Assembly (NCBI GenBank): GCA_025642075.2
Contig: JAODUO010000080.1
Location: 1 to 64,000 of the forward strand
Length of the DNA: 64,000 nt
From: Ridgeia piscesae
Taxonomy: Eukaryota; Annelida; Polychaeta; Sabellida; Siboglinidae
Direction: 5' to 3'
The translations under genes and the position numbers were made by a program. Shown here in pieces: positions 23,501-35,175 of the stretch (its first letter is position 1; every line of letters starts with the position of its first letter). The notes under the pieces were generated by a model, which saw only the letters and a list, made by a program, of their open reading frames with translations, did not search any database and was not told where the DNA came from.

Positions 23501-24712
23501 TTAAGTCACATAGTAATGCATGTATACAGTAAAATCAAGTATATAAATATGTAAATGGTAGCTATTATATACATATGCTAAAACTATATGACAATATTAT
23601 AAGAAAAAATTATTAATTCATAAATAAAGACGATAAAACAACATTGCATTGGCAGCGGTAGAGACTGTGATAGGTCAACGATTGATTTTTTTGTGGCTGA
23701 TTCAGATACTTGATGGAGGATGGAATGAAGGATTTAAGGGCTCGCTGGGTTTTCACTGTTGGCATTCTGTACCTCCTTCCAGAGCATAGAAGGTCGTAAT
23801 GGTCGTGTAAGAAGTGGGAGGGGTCAGATAAGATTTTGGTTGTCATTTGCAGTGTTCTTGACTTGTACAATTGCTCCTGTCTGTAGTTTTACCTGTGGTT
23901 GACTTGTTGAAGTCTCATCCATGTGTTGTATTATGTAAAACATGATGCACAATGTTGAGGTTGTGTGGTAAGTTGAGTGAAAATACATTACTTGTGTTTG
24001 ACTAACGAGTACCTTCCTCTGACTGGTCCAATTGTCCAGTCATCTGTCGACAACTTGAATACTGCTTATTGATTTTGAAGCTTGCCATAATTTGTTGTCT
24101 TGTTGTGTCTCTGAGCTTGGCTTCCAATTATTTATGCACATTAGAAGTTACATTGATATCATTATAAATGATGTGATATTGTTTATGTACATTGAAATAT
24201 AATATAATAATTATAATTGGAATGACAACATGTTCTGTCAAACCCACTGGTAAATGAAAGCCACTTCACAAATTGATACAATACAATATTATGTGTACAA
24301 TAGGGATCCCCAGTATGTGTATATCGAGTTTCTAAAATGTATATCAGTATGAAAGTAATTGACAAATAAAGGGTTTTCTGAGTGATGAAGATGACATAAA
24401 ATGCTAAATATAGATGAACGAATGCGTTCATTAAAAGATTTAATATAATTGGTGGTTATAATGACCACTTTATGGAATACAAAATCTCTGCATAGTCTGC
24501 ATTACGTAATTGGTTAAACACAGGTTTCACTGAAAACATCAAAGTGATTGTGATAGTTTTGTGGTTCTGAAGTGGCCATGTGATGGCCATTTTGAGGATT
24601 ATATTATGTTTTTTGTACGCACATGTGCATAAAAATGTTCCTCTTTTATTTTCAGGATCACAACTCGTGCCCGATTTGTAGGAAGGGAATCCGTGAGGAG
24701 CTGCATCATTGA
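20591..24712 (+). CDS. RING-H2 E3 ubiquitin ligase with UIM/MIU-like helices
   Basis: Four coding exons, all joined in phase 0: 20591-21037, 21839-22114, 23155-23370, 24656-24712; product 331 aa. Exon junctions carry GT-AG signals (CAG|GTATGT, TATCAG|TTA, GAG|GTGGGG, TTCAG|GAT, AAG|GTGTGT, TTTCAG|GAT). The C-terminus is a C3H2C3 RING-H2 finger with ligands C281, C284, C299, H301, H304, C307, C318, C321, split by the last intron, and the protein ends 10 residues after the last Cys. The preceding LEERIG...GLS...LP block resembles BIG BROTHER-type RING proteins. The N-terminal half has short acidic-Ala helices (about 17-30, 95-107, 117-126, 134-143, 166-178) of ubiquitin-interacting (UIM/MIU) appearance, then a His- and Arg/Gly-rich linker (about 206-225). 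Likely a cytosolic ubiquitin ligase; substrate unknown. I cannot assign a vertebrate orthologue. A possible AATAAA signal is at 25241. ATG is preceded by an acceptor-like site at about 20570. Confidence 0.85.
21438..21722. mobile_element. 285-bp hAT-type MITE in RING gene intron 1
   Basis: Terminal inverted repeats CACGGTTGGGTTCAAATAC (left) and CAGGGTTGGGTTCAAATAC (right, minus strand), differing at one base. Flanked by a perfect 8-bp duplication CAAAACAG (21430-21437 and 21723-21730). The interior consists of repeated CAAATACAAATACA motifs on both arms, so it can fold into a long imperfect hairpin. No coding capacity. Confidence 0.9.
23412..23876 (-). mobile_element. 3' end of a LINE in RING gene intron 3
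   Basis: The minus strand encodes SDPSHFLHDHYDLLCSGRRY then RALKSFIPSSIKYLN, matching the extreme C-terminus of CR1/L2-like ORF2 proteins (R...SFIPS.I..LN), followed by a 3' UTR ending in a minus-strand AATAAAG next to (TTA)n at 23412-23440. It is 5'-truncated. Confidence 0.75.
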
Positions 24713-27700
24713 GTTCATCTCGTCTCTCACCACTTCTGCCATAGCAAGAAATTGACTTCTGGTCATTACAACTTTATAATTATTATAAAGCTATATATAT
24801 TTTATAAATGTACACAATTATGTGTTGTTCTGTGCAATCCTTGATATTCATCTAGTACATGTATGACTGCATGTATAGATCATATAGTATTATATTTAGA
24901 TGAGTTATGGTGAGTGTAGTGTCAAAATGGTGAAGTGTTACAGTGCAAGGTTGGACTGGACCCTCTGTCTGCTTCAGGTAGCAGAGGGACCAGCCCACCA
25001 TTATCACAGGGAGAATTAAAAGAAGTGTCATAATATATCTTACCAAAACTACTGTGTGACTCGGCCAATGAATAGTATTGTATAACAGAACATGGCCATT
25101 TCCTGTTCTCAATGTGGGGCAAACTGCCAAATTAGGTCTGTGTGCCAGGGTTTGCGGAATGGTGTAGTGCTTGCAGCAATAACATTTTTGTTTACATTTA
25201 CATTGATTCTTTATCGCACAATCTGTTTTCCATTGGGACAAATAAACAGGAATTTATACTTGTCCTACTGAACATGTGTTTAATATCGAGCCCAGATATG
25301 ACTCAGTATATAATATGAGAAGACATAATTTGAAGATAAACACTCAAGTTCAAGAGGCTGGCTTTGACAAAAAATGAAGCACAAATTGACGTTTCTTGAG
25401 CCATATATATATATATATATAGCGTATATATACAGTATATATATATATATATATATATTATAGTAAAAGTAATATACAACAGCAAATAGTTAAAAAGAAA
25501 TGTTTATCTAACTTTGTTTCACTATCATATGTATGAGCATTTGTGTTAAAAGATGGTTCCACTGATTGTCCAGGAAATCAACAAATTCTGTTTGCCTAAT
25601 TATACTGCCGCTATATTTAGCAGTGCACACTGCATTAGTTATACGCTGTATAGCAAGTACTGGTTGATGATGTACCTATGTGCCATGCAAATTTTTTATG
25701 CCATGGTTGTGGGTTTTGTCGGTGGAATAATCCGCCATTGAATGGTAATTATTTATGGTTATTGCTGAATGTATATTTAAAAATGACTTAAACATGAACA
25801 CAATCACACATATGCACACATCATTATTTTATATCAATTTATGTGTAACAAATTTCACAGTGTTTCACCAAGTGACATAATATGGTATAATAATCAATTT
25901 TAAATTGGTATTGGGCATTTTATGTTTGAAACATAACATGCTATTAGTATTGGTGTGTTCAACACATAATATGCTCAATTATTATTTTTAGTCCACTACC
26001 AATATTCTGCTTTCTATATGAATAAGTTAATTATCCTTCTAGTCTTTGAAACAGGTAATTGTAAAATAATTGCTATGTGATGATCCTGGATGCAGCTATA
26101 AATTTTAGAAATTTCTCAGTAATTTTTAAAAATATTTAAACCAGAACAGACAAAGATAACCAACTGCTATGAGGCTACCAATTGTCTACTATTGTTTTAT
26201 AAGTATATGCAATATTACTATTTCAGTAAAGAAATGTATTCATTTAAATATTTCACGTATCAGTTTATACTTACATTATCATGATTGTTTAGCACTATGT
26301 AAACGAACAAGTCAGTGGGACACCCTTCTCGAAAAAGATCTGTTTTTTATTGCACATTTGAATGAAAAGTGCAGATTCAGAGGCAAAATAATACCACAAT
26401 ATTACTTATACATGTAATCACTTTATTTTCAGAAGCAATTTGAAGAAAAAAATTAGAAAAACTTCTAACGTTTTCTCTCTAAATAGTGGGTGTGGTTTTG
26501 TAACAGAAAAAGCATCTGCGGGAAGAGTCTCATTTTGGAATGGACAGTCGTGCAGTATGCCATGGATTTATTATCATAAATAAAAATTTTGATTGAACCA
26601 CAGATTGATTGACTTGATATGACTGCTTGAAAACAACACTATCAATGTGTCATGGAGTAGGGTAGAACCATACACAAGCAGGACATGTATTGAAGTACAA
26701 TTAAATAGTTTGATACAATACTTAAGTAGTTATTTCAAGTACAGAGTAATCAGCATGTAACAAAGTACAATTTTAATCAAGTACTTTTACTTGTAACACA
26801 GTTTCTTTTATCTAAAGTAACAATATATTCCATTAATTTCTTTACTTTGCAAACTATTGTTGTTGCAATATTTCCATGCATAGTCGCTAGCAGGTTCTAC
26901 TGCCAAGTTGAAATCCATTAACAGTATGCAGTCATGGCGATTCACAGGACAGGTCACAAACGTATTTGCATACAGAATACTGGTAGTTATTTTAGTGACT
27001 GGATTAACAGTCATGTAGAGTAATGTAGTTATCTTAGTCTCGCACTTGTTGTGACTTACTGTAATGTTGAAATTAAAACACTGAATTGTATTTTACTCTT
27101 ACTTAAAAAAATTCTGGAAGTTACTTTTACTTTTACCAATATCTTTTTCAATGTATGTTTGCTTAACAGATTTGAAGTGATTTACTTGAAATGAAAATGA
27201 AAGTAGTTTAGCCACAACTGACCACACTACATGTGTACGTGTGGACATGTCACTCCCTTGATATGACTCATCTTTGCAGTGTGGTACTGAATCACCTGAC
27301 ACTTAGACCTGCCATGTGATTCAGTCTGGTTTTAAATGGACTTCCTTCACATACACCCATTCCGATGATCCTGTTAGTCAGCGATAACAGAAATTATTAT
27401 TTCAGTTTCATTTTACACACACTTGATTCTATCTAAGTGGAACTACTCTCAAGTGGAACACCAGTCTCCATGGGGAAGGGTGTTTAAGCAAACTATGCAC
27501 CCACCACACACCCGGCCCTGGTTATTAAGCTAGAGCTACATGAACTGCCAACAGTTTTCCATTTAAAAAATGTCAACTAAATGCAATTGAAAAAAAATGG
27601 AGCATATGTCTCATGTTGACATAATAGATGGGTGTAACTAAGTAGTATGTCGTCATCCATGTGTGGACAATTCTAGAGAAAAGGCACATAATTGCCTTTA

Positions 27701-27778
27701 TAAGAACAGCCATATTGCTGTGAACTAAAAACAAGGAAATTGTCCAAGAAATATCAGACCCTTAATTGTACGACAGAA
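24713..27778. other. Intergenic, AT-rich; scattered repeats
   Basis: The RING gene 3' UTR is probably at the left end (AATAAA at 25241). An interrupted (TA)n lies at 25401-25460. The rest is AT-rich with frames of at most about 80 codons and no recognisable domain. Confidence 0.5.
26670..27140. mobile_element. Decayed repeat with hAT-like AAGTACTTTTACTT motifs
   Basis: The left part (AAGTACAATT, CTTAAGTAG, AATCAAGTACTTTTACTTGT) and right part (TTTACTCTTACTT, GTTACTTTTACTTTTACC) recall the subterminal motifs of the hAT element at 11733-13199. Terminal CAGTG ends and a target duplication could not be placed. Confidence 0.35.
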
Positions 27779-28095
27779 CGCAATGACTCAGAGGTAGAGC
27801 TTTGAATTATTGACTAAGAGACCCTGGGTTCAAATCCTGTGTTGAGGTGTGACACTTTGGGCAAGGTTTGTTTTCACTCTATTGTTCCAGTTCCGGTTCA
27901 CTCTTTATGAATGAGTACCTGGCTATAGACAGTGGTGGATATTTGTATGAGCAGCCTTCATGCATTAATTACAGCATAGCTGAATACTTAAGAGAGAAGT
28001 TGACATGACATCTGATTGAACAGGTATGCCAGGGAAGTAAAATGTAAAGCGCTTTGGACAGTCTTGAAGACTGTATAGTACATTGCATCTCCCTC
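27779..28095 (+). mobile_element. tRNA-derived SINE (Deu/Meta-like)
   Basis: The head has tRNA promoter boxes: an A-box-like TGACTCAGAGGTAGAGC (27784-27800) and a B box GGTTCAAATCC (27837-27847). The body carries CACTTTGGGCAAGG and AATGAGTACCTGGC, the conserved central block of many metazoan tRNA-SINEs, and the tail TGTAAAGCGCTTTGGACAGT. It is RNA polymerase III-type and non-coding, retroposed by a LINE partner. Placement in a Deu or Meta-SINE group is from memory of the core motif. Confidence 0.75.
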
Positions 28096-28122
28096 ACCTC
28101 CTATAGAGGTTGAGGGAGATGC
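28085..28122. repeat. Near-perfect short hairpin after the SINE
   Basis: GCATCTCCCTCACCTC, a CTATA loop, then GAGGTTGAGGGAGATGC: a 16-17 bp stem with one bulged base. Too short for a typical microRNA precursor; it may be a SINE tail structure or insertion footprint. Confidence 0.6.
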
Positions 28123-28129
28123 ATCCCTC

Positions 28130-29230
28130 ACTTTTCAGGATGGATGGGACAGCATAACAAATGTCCCCCAACTTTGTAATTAAACAAATTGTGAACATAT
28201 AGCAAGACTGATCACTCCCCTTTCTTAAATGCCCTTACATAGGACAAGTAACTAAAAATTAATAAACTCACGATATGAAGTTCAGACTATCCAGTGGAAA
28301 ATCAATTAAATAAATTGCTTGTTTGGCTGCAGCTGCAATTTGATCTTATTCCAGTAAATAATTACCATGCCGAGCCATCAGTTTGCATCCGGGTGTTGAT
28401 ATATTACTAGGCACCACAGGCACCAGGCACCAGGCACCAGGCACCAACCACATTAATTGTAAATGATGATTTTTGGTTGTCCTGTTACCCTTTGGACGTG
28501 CAGTATGCCGGATGCTTATCACCTATGGCAGAACCCTGCACGCACATATTTGATCCCATTTAAGTGAAATTTCTTTGCCAAAAGATATGATTGGGAAGTC
28601 ATACACAGGCATCCCTGTTAGTGCAACCTCTGCACCTGAATTTTTCACTCTACTCATGACTACGATTGAGGGTGGGTCATGGCCCCCTTGGTAATTGCAA
28701 GACTCAACCAAACTCGAATTTCAAGTCCATATTATTTGTGCTTGAGTTATATAATGATTTGACCAATAAAATTATATTGTGACTCCATATACACACACAT
28801 TTTTCACAGTCACAAATACATGTAACCAACTTAACTATTTGAATAATATAGTACGTTGCCCACAATTGATCTTTGAGACTCAAGATTCAAGTTGGTCTTT
28901 TTTTTGTCTTTTGTGGACTCCACACAGCCCCTTCTGGGGTTAACATAGGAGTTGTGCGGTGTGCAATGTTGAGGATGCATGCACATGAAAGTGAATTTAG
29001 AAGAAGAAGAATAAAAAATGAAACGTACCAGTAAACAGGTGTAGTAATTGTTTGCAGATTAAAAACAGTCTGTATCTGACTTTAAGTTGACAAAGTTGAC
29101 AAAAGACATCCAAATTGACAAAACCCAGCCTCTTAAACTATGTAAATATATATATATATAGTATCTGTATCTTAACTGGCAAAATGTCCTAGGGACACAT
29201 CATGCCAGTGCGCATGGTGGGTCATCTGAC
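28130..29230. other. Intergenic, nothing recognised
   Basis: Contains a short (CAGGCAC)n run at 28411-28445 and a (TA)n at 29148-29160, otherwise unremarkable. Confidence 0.5.
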
Positions 29231-29446
29231 TTAATTGTTAAAATGTTGGATTAAACTATTCTGAAATGATTTTAGTGATTTACTTGAGACAGTGTTTGAG
29301 GGGAGAGAATTCCATTCCTTAATTTTTGTTGGGAAGAAGCTGCTTCCAAATATGTTTGCAGAGTATCTAATTTGCAAGAACTGACTGTCATGTTTACGTG
29401 AGGTTATAGTATACCATATAATTGTAGAAAGTAAAGTATCAAACAA
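29231..29446 (-). pseudogene. C-terminal LINE fragment
   Basis: The minus frame ends HDSQFLQIRYSANIFGSSFF, then PTKIKEWNSLPSNTV and SLKSFQNSLIQHF. The 'FFP..I.EWN.LP......SL..F...L' block is the usual end of non-LTR ORF2 proteins. No more of the element is present. Confidence 0.7.
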
Positions 29447-29481
29447 TTATAGATGTTATTGCCGATACACTAACTGGAAGT

Positions 29482-29705
29482 AAATAAAAGCACGTGTTTT
29501 TGGCTGTGACTTGCCAATACACGTGGTTTTATTTACATCCTGTGTACCCGTTGATCGATGACGTCTTACACAAACACGGCAGAAGCAAGCCCACACTACA
29601 GTTCACCCGTCAACAATTTGTTTTGTATATTACTTATTTCTTGAACACGACAACCATCACAAGCACAGGCAGTTACAGAAAGAAGCTGTCATCCACAGGT
29701 ATGTA
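29482..29705 (+). promoter_or_regulatory. Candidate PSMG2 promoter/5' region
   Basis: Two CACGTG-type E-box cores (GCACGTGT near 29491 and ACACGTGG near 29520) and a CRE-like GATGACGTCTTAC (29558-29570) lie in a moderately CpG-containing segment that ends in CCACAG|GTATGT, a consensus donor. It sits about 1.2 kb before PSMG2 exon 2. No ATG frame here gives the expected PSMG2 N-terminus, so at best it is a non-coding first exon. Confidence 0.25.
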
Positions 29706-30069
29706 CACGTACCGTAAACTTTAGTATTGCGTCTGTACAAACGTGGCAGCGTGTACGGTGGGCGATAAAATGAGTGGGTAGATCACGTTATGTCTTATGA
29801 TGATGGTCTTAAGTAATAATCCATGTCTAGGATGATGGGTTCAGTGACCCGCCATCATATCACGTGCACATATCATATATGTATTGTCATCAATAAATAA
29901 AAGAAATGTGCTCCAAATAGTTTATTGTATATTTTTCGTAATGTCATCAAAAACTCATCTTAGACTATGATGACATAGACTAACTTAAGTCAAGACTCAA
30001 CTCAGGAGTGATGCCACTGACGCAGGCACTGCCATTGTCTCTGTCTCTCTCACACACACACACACTCAC

Positions 30070-30345
30070 TCTAGATGGGTAAAAAGCAATGTGGACATGT
30101 AGAAATATGGGTAGATGGGAAAAATTTAGGAGCAAAAAGTCTTCCAAAACCATATACCAGGTAGATATTGTTAGTTATACCTCGAAAGTGAGTGTAAATG
30201 GTGTCGCATGTGTGTTTGTAGTCCATTTCAGGTCATCAGACACATTTGAAAGTTTGTAAACTGGCTTAACTGTTAGCATCCATGTGTCCACCAAAACATG
30301 TGTGACTGGCAATGATTTTATCCTGCATAAAACCCTGCTGACAGA
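30070..30345. mobile_element. CTTTATGCAG-family repeat, copy 1
   Basis: Homologous to copies at 54058-54350 and 59610-59860: shared blocks TTCCAAAACCATATACC, GTTAGTTATACCTCGAAAG, GTCCATTTCAGGTCATCAGA and AAGTTTGTAAACTGGCTTAA. It ends in CCTGCATAAAACCC, the inverted form of the CTTTATGCAG start seen in the other copies; its own left terminus is lost. Confidence 0.75.
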
Positions 30346-30855
30346 CGAACAGCCTCAGTAGTGACAAGCTACAGAATTGAGAAATACCGGGTAGGTGTTG
30401 ATTTATTTTGCTTGTAAGTTACAGGACTTGCTTGCTGATACACACATACAGACATGTATATCAGCTGTGACAATGACACAACGGTGCAGGACTGGACACA
30501 GTACACATTGATTGTGGTGAGTTTTGTAGCACATAATGTTTGGCAAGCACAATTGTGGGATATTCTGTCCAGTAGCTGATAAAGGTAAAGCAATTCATTC
30601 CATAGCACAGTATCCAATTCTCTGTTCAAGAGATGTTAGTAATTTAATCCATGGCATTTACTCACTGCCCATGCAACATCTAAACACTTGAATATGTTGT
30701 ATACATGAGTCCATTTTATAATTGTAATGACAGTAACATTGTCTAAATATAAAAGATTCTGAATTTTAGTGAAACTATTGGCTTGGGTAGGCCCAACTGT
30801 ACTAATTAATCAATATAGTTTTATATTACAAACTGCTTGGTCTGTGTTCTTGTAG

Positions 30856-32575
30856 CCTTCAGTGTCCGTGGGAAATGTTGGGCAACTGACCATAGACTTA
30901 TTAGTGTCCACCATGCAGATGGAGAAAGTAGGCTACCTTAGCACTGCTGCGGTGTACCCAGTCGTTGGCAATGACCCGTTCAGGGCCCCAGGGCCAAGTG
31001 GCAAATGTGAGCTGGTTACAGCAACAGAAGGTATGTTTTCTACTAAGGAGTGCTTGTATGCTTTAATCAAACGATTACACATTTTAACTGGATAATTTCT
31101 GTGAGATGGCGGATTTTGTTAAGTGTATAGAATATAAAAAAAACAGACACCTCTGAGCAAGACATCAATGTTGTGGAATGTTTACTTCTGTTATGTTGTG
31201 TTCTTTATTATTCAACTTTATATAGAAAATATTGTAAAAAAAAAAAGCACTGATATACCTGGTACATTTACTTATAAATAATGATTGTCAGTGGTCAGTA
31301 TTTTTATTGGTTCAACCAAATGCATTGAAAGTTGTCAGAATAAGTAATCATAACAGGTATAATTGATTTAATATGATTTTTTATTATTACAATATTATTG
31401 TCTAAAAAACCACCTTTGCACATTTTTTAAAATAAAAAAAAATGTTGTAATACACTGGCATACTCTTCTTTGCAGTCTACGCTTGTGCAGATAAGAAACT
31501 GATTGTAGTGCAGCAAAGAGCACCACTTGTTAGGGTGAGTGAGCTGCTGTTTATCGAACTTCTTAGCTGAACATGGAAGTGTTGCTGAATCAAAACTTAA
31601 ATATTAATGATTGATATGTGACCTAATTAATAATTATGAATTGACTCTAATTACATGACAAGTTTGGCAGATGACTAATGTTTGCATGTAAATGCAGTTT
31701 GTATCAAATTGGTAATTTCTTAAAGGAATTCAGCAGATGTTACTAATAAGCAAAATGAATATGCTCGGAGAGCATGTACAATTACAGAGATTTGTATTGA
31801 ATTCATCTTCACATCACAGATACCTATGGGTATCTGTTTCCTATTGTCAACCTGAATCTGGGACTTTACCTGCAGTTGCACCATTAGCTGTAGCCCTACC
31901 TTCATTCTGGTGTTCTCTGAAGGGAGGGCATGGATGCCACTATGAGCATCACACCAATCTAATTTATAACTGCATTACATTTTATTATCAGTTGTAGTTG
32001 TTTTATTGAAGCATTTAAATAGTCTAGTGAGTCTGCACTGTGGTCACTTCACACGCAAAACACCATAAAAATGTAGAGGGTGTTCTTTGTTTTTTAGATT
32101 GGTGTCTATACTACATGAAAAAGAAGGAAAGACCATACGTTTGTTTACTCATTTACTGATGTTTTATCACATGACAGGGAAAGAGGAAACAGTTTGTGTC
32201 TGAGTTATGTCACTGGATACAGTCGTGTCATTTCACAAAGGTCATCATTGTCACCAGTAGTTATTCACACGAGAGAGTTGACACACAGATAGCTGGGTGA
32301 GTGGCTAAGTGTCTGTTCCCTATTTTCCTCAAAAAAGCTCTTGTCACAGTTGAGGTGAATGTAATACCATGCCAGTGGACATATATCATACAATATATGT
32401 GTATGTATGTATGTATGTATGTATGTATGTATGTATGTATGTATGTATGTATGTATGTATGTATGTATGTATGTATGTATGTATGTATGTATGTATGTAT
32501 GTATGTATGTATGTATGTATGTATGTATGTATGTATGTATGTATGTATGTATGTATGTATGTATGTGAATGTATG

Positions 32576-32613
<38 letters not shown>

Positions 32614-33368
32614 TAAACTCTGCATACGGGAGACCAGTTATGCATATAGCACCGCGTACAGGAGACCGCTGTTTTAAGGAGACCGGAGCCAGTCTCCTTA
32701 AAGTTTTGATGTGTGATTGCATAACTAGTGCATTTTATTTAATGATTATCCTTGTTAGTGGAGATAGTTTAGATATAAAGGAAGTAACTTATGCAATTAT
32801 TATAAACTTTATTTTATATTTTGATTGGTTTTGAACACATTTATTGCAGACACTTGTATATATTTATGTGCATAAGGCGCCATGTACGAGAAATGTTTAT
32901 AATTTAATAAACGTTTTACTATATATTGATTGAGGGGTTAACGTTCCATGCCCAAGTGTACTATATGCTTGTTTGATATGTATTAATTTTAATAAATATA
33001 TACACACATTAATAAAACAAATACTTGACAGATCTCCTAGCCATACATTGTACATTTGTTAAATGCGGCGCTGTCAATTTGTGTATCTGCAATTTTTCTG
33101 CATATATATTTACATTGTTATCGTTGTATTGGGTTTTGGATATACCAGTATTAAATATATACTACTGCAAATAACTATAATTAATAACTAACTTCCGATT
33201 ACACACCGGTCTCCCGTATGCGGAGACCAATTTTTTTGTATATATGTCATTTATTACAATATCATAACAATATTGTAGTATGTGGTGTGTATTTGTATTA
33301 CAGACAATGTTCCAATTCCTGTAGGCGGTCGTATATGCACTGGTCTCCCTATGCAGCATTTAGCCTTT

Positions 33369-33412
<44 letters not shown>

Positions 33413-34908
33413 AGTGAGTGTGTGTGTCAGAATGAATTGTTAAAAGGTCTGCTAGGGAATGAAGCAAAAAGTGCCATCCTAAGGTGTTATGGTATGTATA
33501 ATTGTATATATAACTTATAATATACATAAAACTATACATATATATATATTATATATACATACATATTTATATACATCATACTTGTGCAACAGCCAACTGC
33601 ATGCACGTCCATTATGGATTCCCATATGGAATCAGTTATCTTTGGAATGGTCTTCATAGTTCATACTGGACACTGTCACAGTCCTCATCATATCGGCTGT
33701 GACACTCATGTTTCAGGACCCAGCTGAGGTTCCTCCTGTCACAGTCACTGGAGTCACGGGAAGGACCGACACTGAGAGACCATCTCCACTGGCTGGAGCT
33801 TGAGCGACGACACCCACTCCCTGGAGGAATACAGGATGCTCCCGCCAGGGGGGATGTTGACCAGTCGGAAATATTCCTCCCCGGAGCAGGGTTTGCAAAG
33901 GATCTCTTTGAGGCCCTGTGAGTTCATAAGCAATTTGAAGAGACATTTTGGGAGAAATTATCTGTAGATGAGTTGATCGTGTAGAACAAGTTTAAGATTA
34001 TTCGTAATACAGCTGTACATGTGGGAAAAAAATCATTAATATATTTGTTAATCATAAATGGCAATAATAGAAAACGGTGAACGTAGTTTTTATATGTTAA
34101 TTACCCTTGCTGTTGTTATAAAAAAGATGAAGAGGTGAAGTACGATCTTAACAAATGAATGTTAACATGTCCAATAAAAACATGAAAGTAAACAGTTTGT
34201 ATACCATGCTCTGCTCTCACTATAAGGCAAATTGTTTGTTTATCCAGTGTTCCTGATATGTATATGACACCATCTTATAGTAATTAATGCAGTGTTCAAC
34301 ACTACACTCCCTGTTGACCTATTCAGTTAAACACCATCGTGACTTCACTTGCCAGCATTCAACCACGTCAATGACGACTTTTGCCTATCCCCGTTTATGA
34401 TTATGCCAAATGGTTTTGTTTGTTGCTGAAGCTTGAATTTTCAAGGATATAGCCGCAATAGAATTGTCACGGTGTCCAATGTGTATTAAATGATTAAGGT
34501 TTGTTTGCAGGAGGTCTGCCGATGTGTCAGCTGCCCTCCTGCTGCTCTTCTGTTCGGAAGGTGACAATGCACTGGACGCCATTCAATTGGCTACTGCCAT
34601 CAACACCTGGCTCCACCTGGTGGACCTCAAGGTGGGTGGTGGGCGACATTGTGGTAACATTAACATGCAAGGAGAGGGGTTGTAGGGATTTACTTATTTA
34701 GACAGAGGTGTTTGAAGAGCATTTGAAAGATTATGTAACGTACATTTTATGCAACACATCTTATAGTTGGAAGTTGGATTCTTAATGACTGTGAAATGAG
34801 TTGATTTCAACGACTGTTTTCACCTTTCAGACGAAACAGAGTTGGCGGATCCCACCATCGTGGAGACTTCAGTATGGCAGCACATTTGAGCAGATTTTAT
34901 ACGACTGA
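30856..34908 (+). CDS. PSMG2: Proteasome assembly chaperone 2 (first coding exon not found)
   Basis: Exons: 30856-31030, 31476-31534, 32178-32296, 33717-33917, 34511-34631, 34831-34908, all with GT-AG junctions and consistent phases, giving 250 residues plus stop. Human PSMG2 is 264 aa, so only about 15-20 N-terminal residues are missing. Key matches: PSVSVGNVGQLTIDLL and VGYLSTAAVYPVVGNDPF at the start, TKVIIVTSSYSHER, TQLRFLLSQSL, the central FLPGAGFAKDLFEAL, LLLLFCSEGDNALDA, and the C-terminal WRIPPSWRLQYGS. PSMG2 (PAC2) pairs with PSMG1 and binds proteasome alpha subunits, guiding alpha-ring assembly of the 20S core in the cytosol and nucleus. Intron 4 carries a large inverted-repeat element and (ATGT)n. 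The gene faces STX16 tail to tail; AATAAA at 35773 is a candidate poly(A) signal. Confidence 0.95.
32398..32580. repeat. (ATGT)n microsatellite, ~180 bp
   Basis: About 45 copies of GTAT with one interruption, passing into (AT)n at 32580-32608, within PSMG2 intron 4. The Met-Tyr-Val-Cys and Tyr-Ile-His-Thr frames are artefacts. Confidence 0.97.
32609..33370. mobile_element. ~760-bp element with ~50-bp terminal inverted repeats
   Basis: The left end reads AAGGTTAAACTCTGCATACG then GGAGACCAGTTATGCATATA; the right end, on the minus strand, reads AAAGGCTAAATGCTGCATAG then GGAGACCAGTGCATATACGA. Both then continue to a CCGC.TACAGGA block. It is flanked by (AT)n on both sides, suggesting insertion at TA-rich DNA. 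Internal copies of GGTCTCC/GGAGACC (32670-32699, 33211-33231) make further hairpins. No coding capacity. Lies in PSMG2 intron 4. Family unknown. Confidence 0.8.
33372..33405. repeat. (AT)n microsatellite
   Basis: Perfect AT run directly at the right edge of the inverted-repeat element. Confidence 0.9.
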
Positions 34909-35175
34909 GAACAAGTGTCAATTGGCAGTGCTGCCACCTTGTGGCTTGGGATTTAAACTTGTAAACTAAACATAACCAGTCTCACCATGTTACAGATCTT
35001 GAGTACAGTACTTCGGTTTTGTAGTGATTCCTGTCTCATCATCGTAAGTCATATTGTCACGAGATTATGGATGGTGGAATTGTCCAACCAGAAGAAAGAA
35101 CTGACGGTTTCAGACATTTTCAAATGTAGTTATCAACAACCAAAACATGCGTTAAAAAGCTTGTTAAAGATGACG

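Noticed and set aside
27784..27850. Functional tRNA gene
   Set aside because: A and B boxes are present but the segment does not fold as a cloverleaf with a paired acceptor stem and continues into a SINE body.
28085..28122. MicroRNA precursor
   Set aside because: The stem is only about 17 bp with a 5-nt loop, too short for a canonical pre-miRNA.
33435..33490. Possible PSMG2 exon reading NELLKGLLGNEAKSAIL
   Set aside because: Joining it to exon 4 in the required phase gives a stop, and exon 4 splices in frame to 33717 with the expected TQLRFLLSQ sequence.
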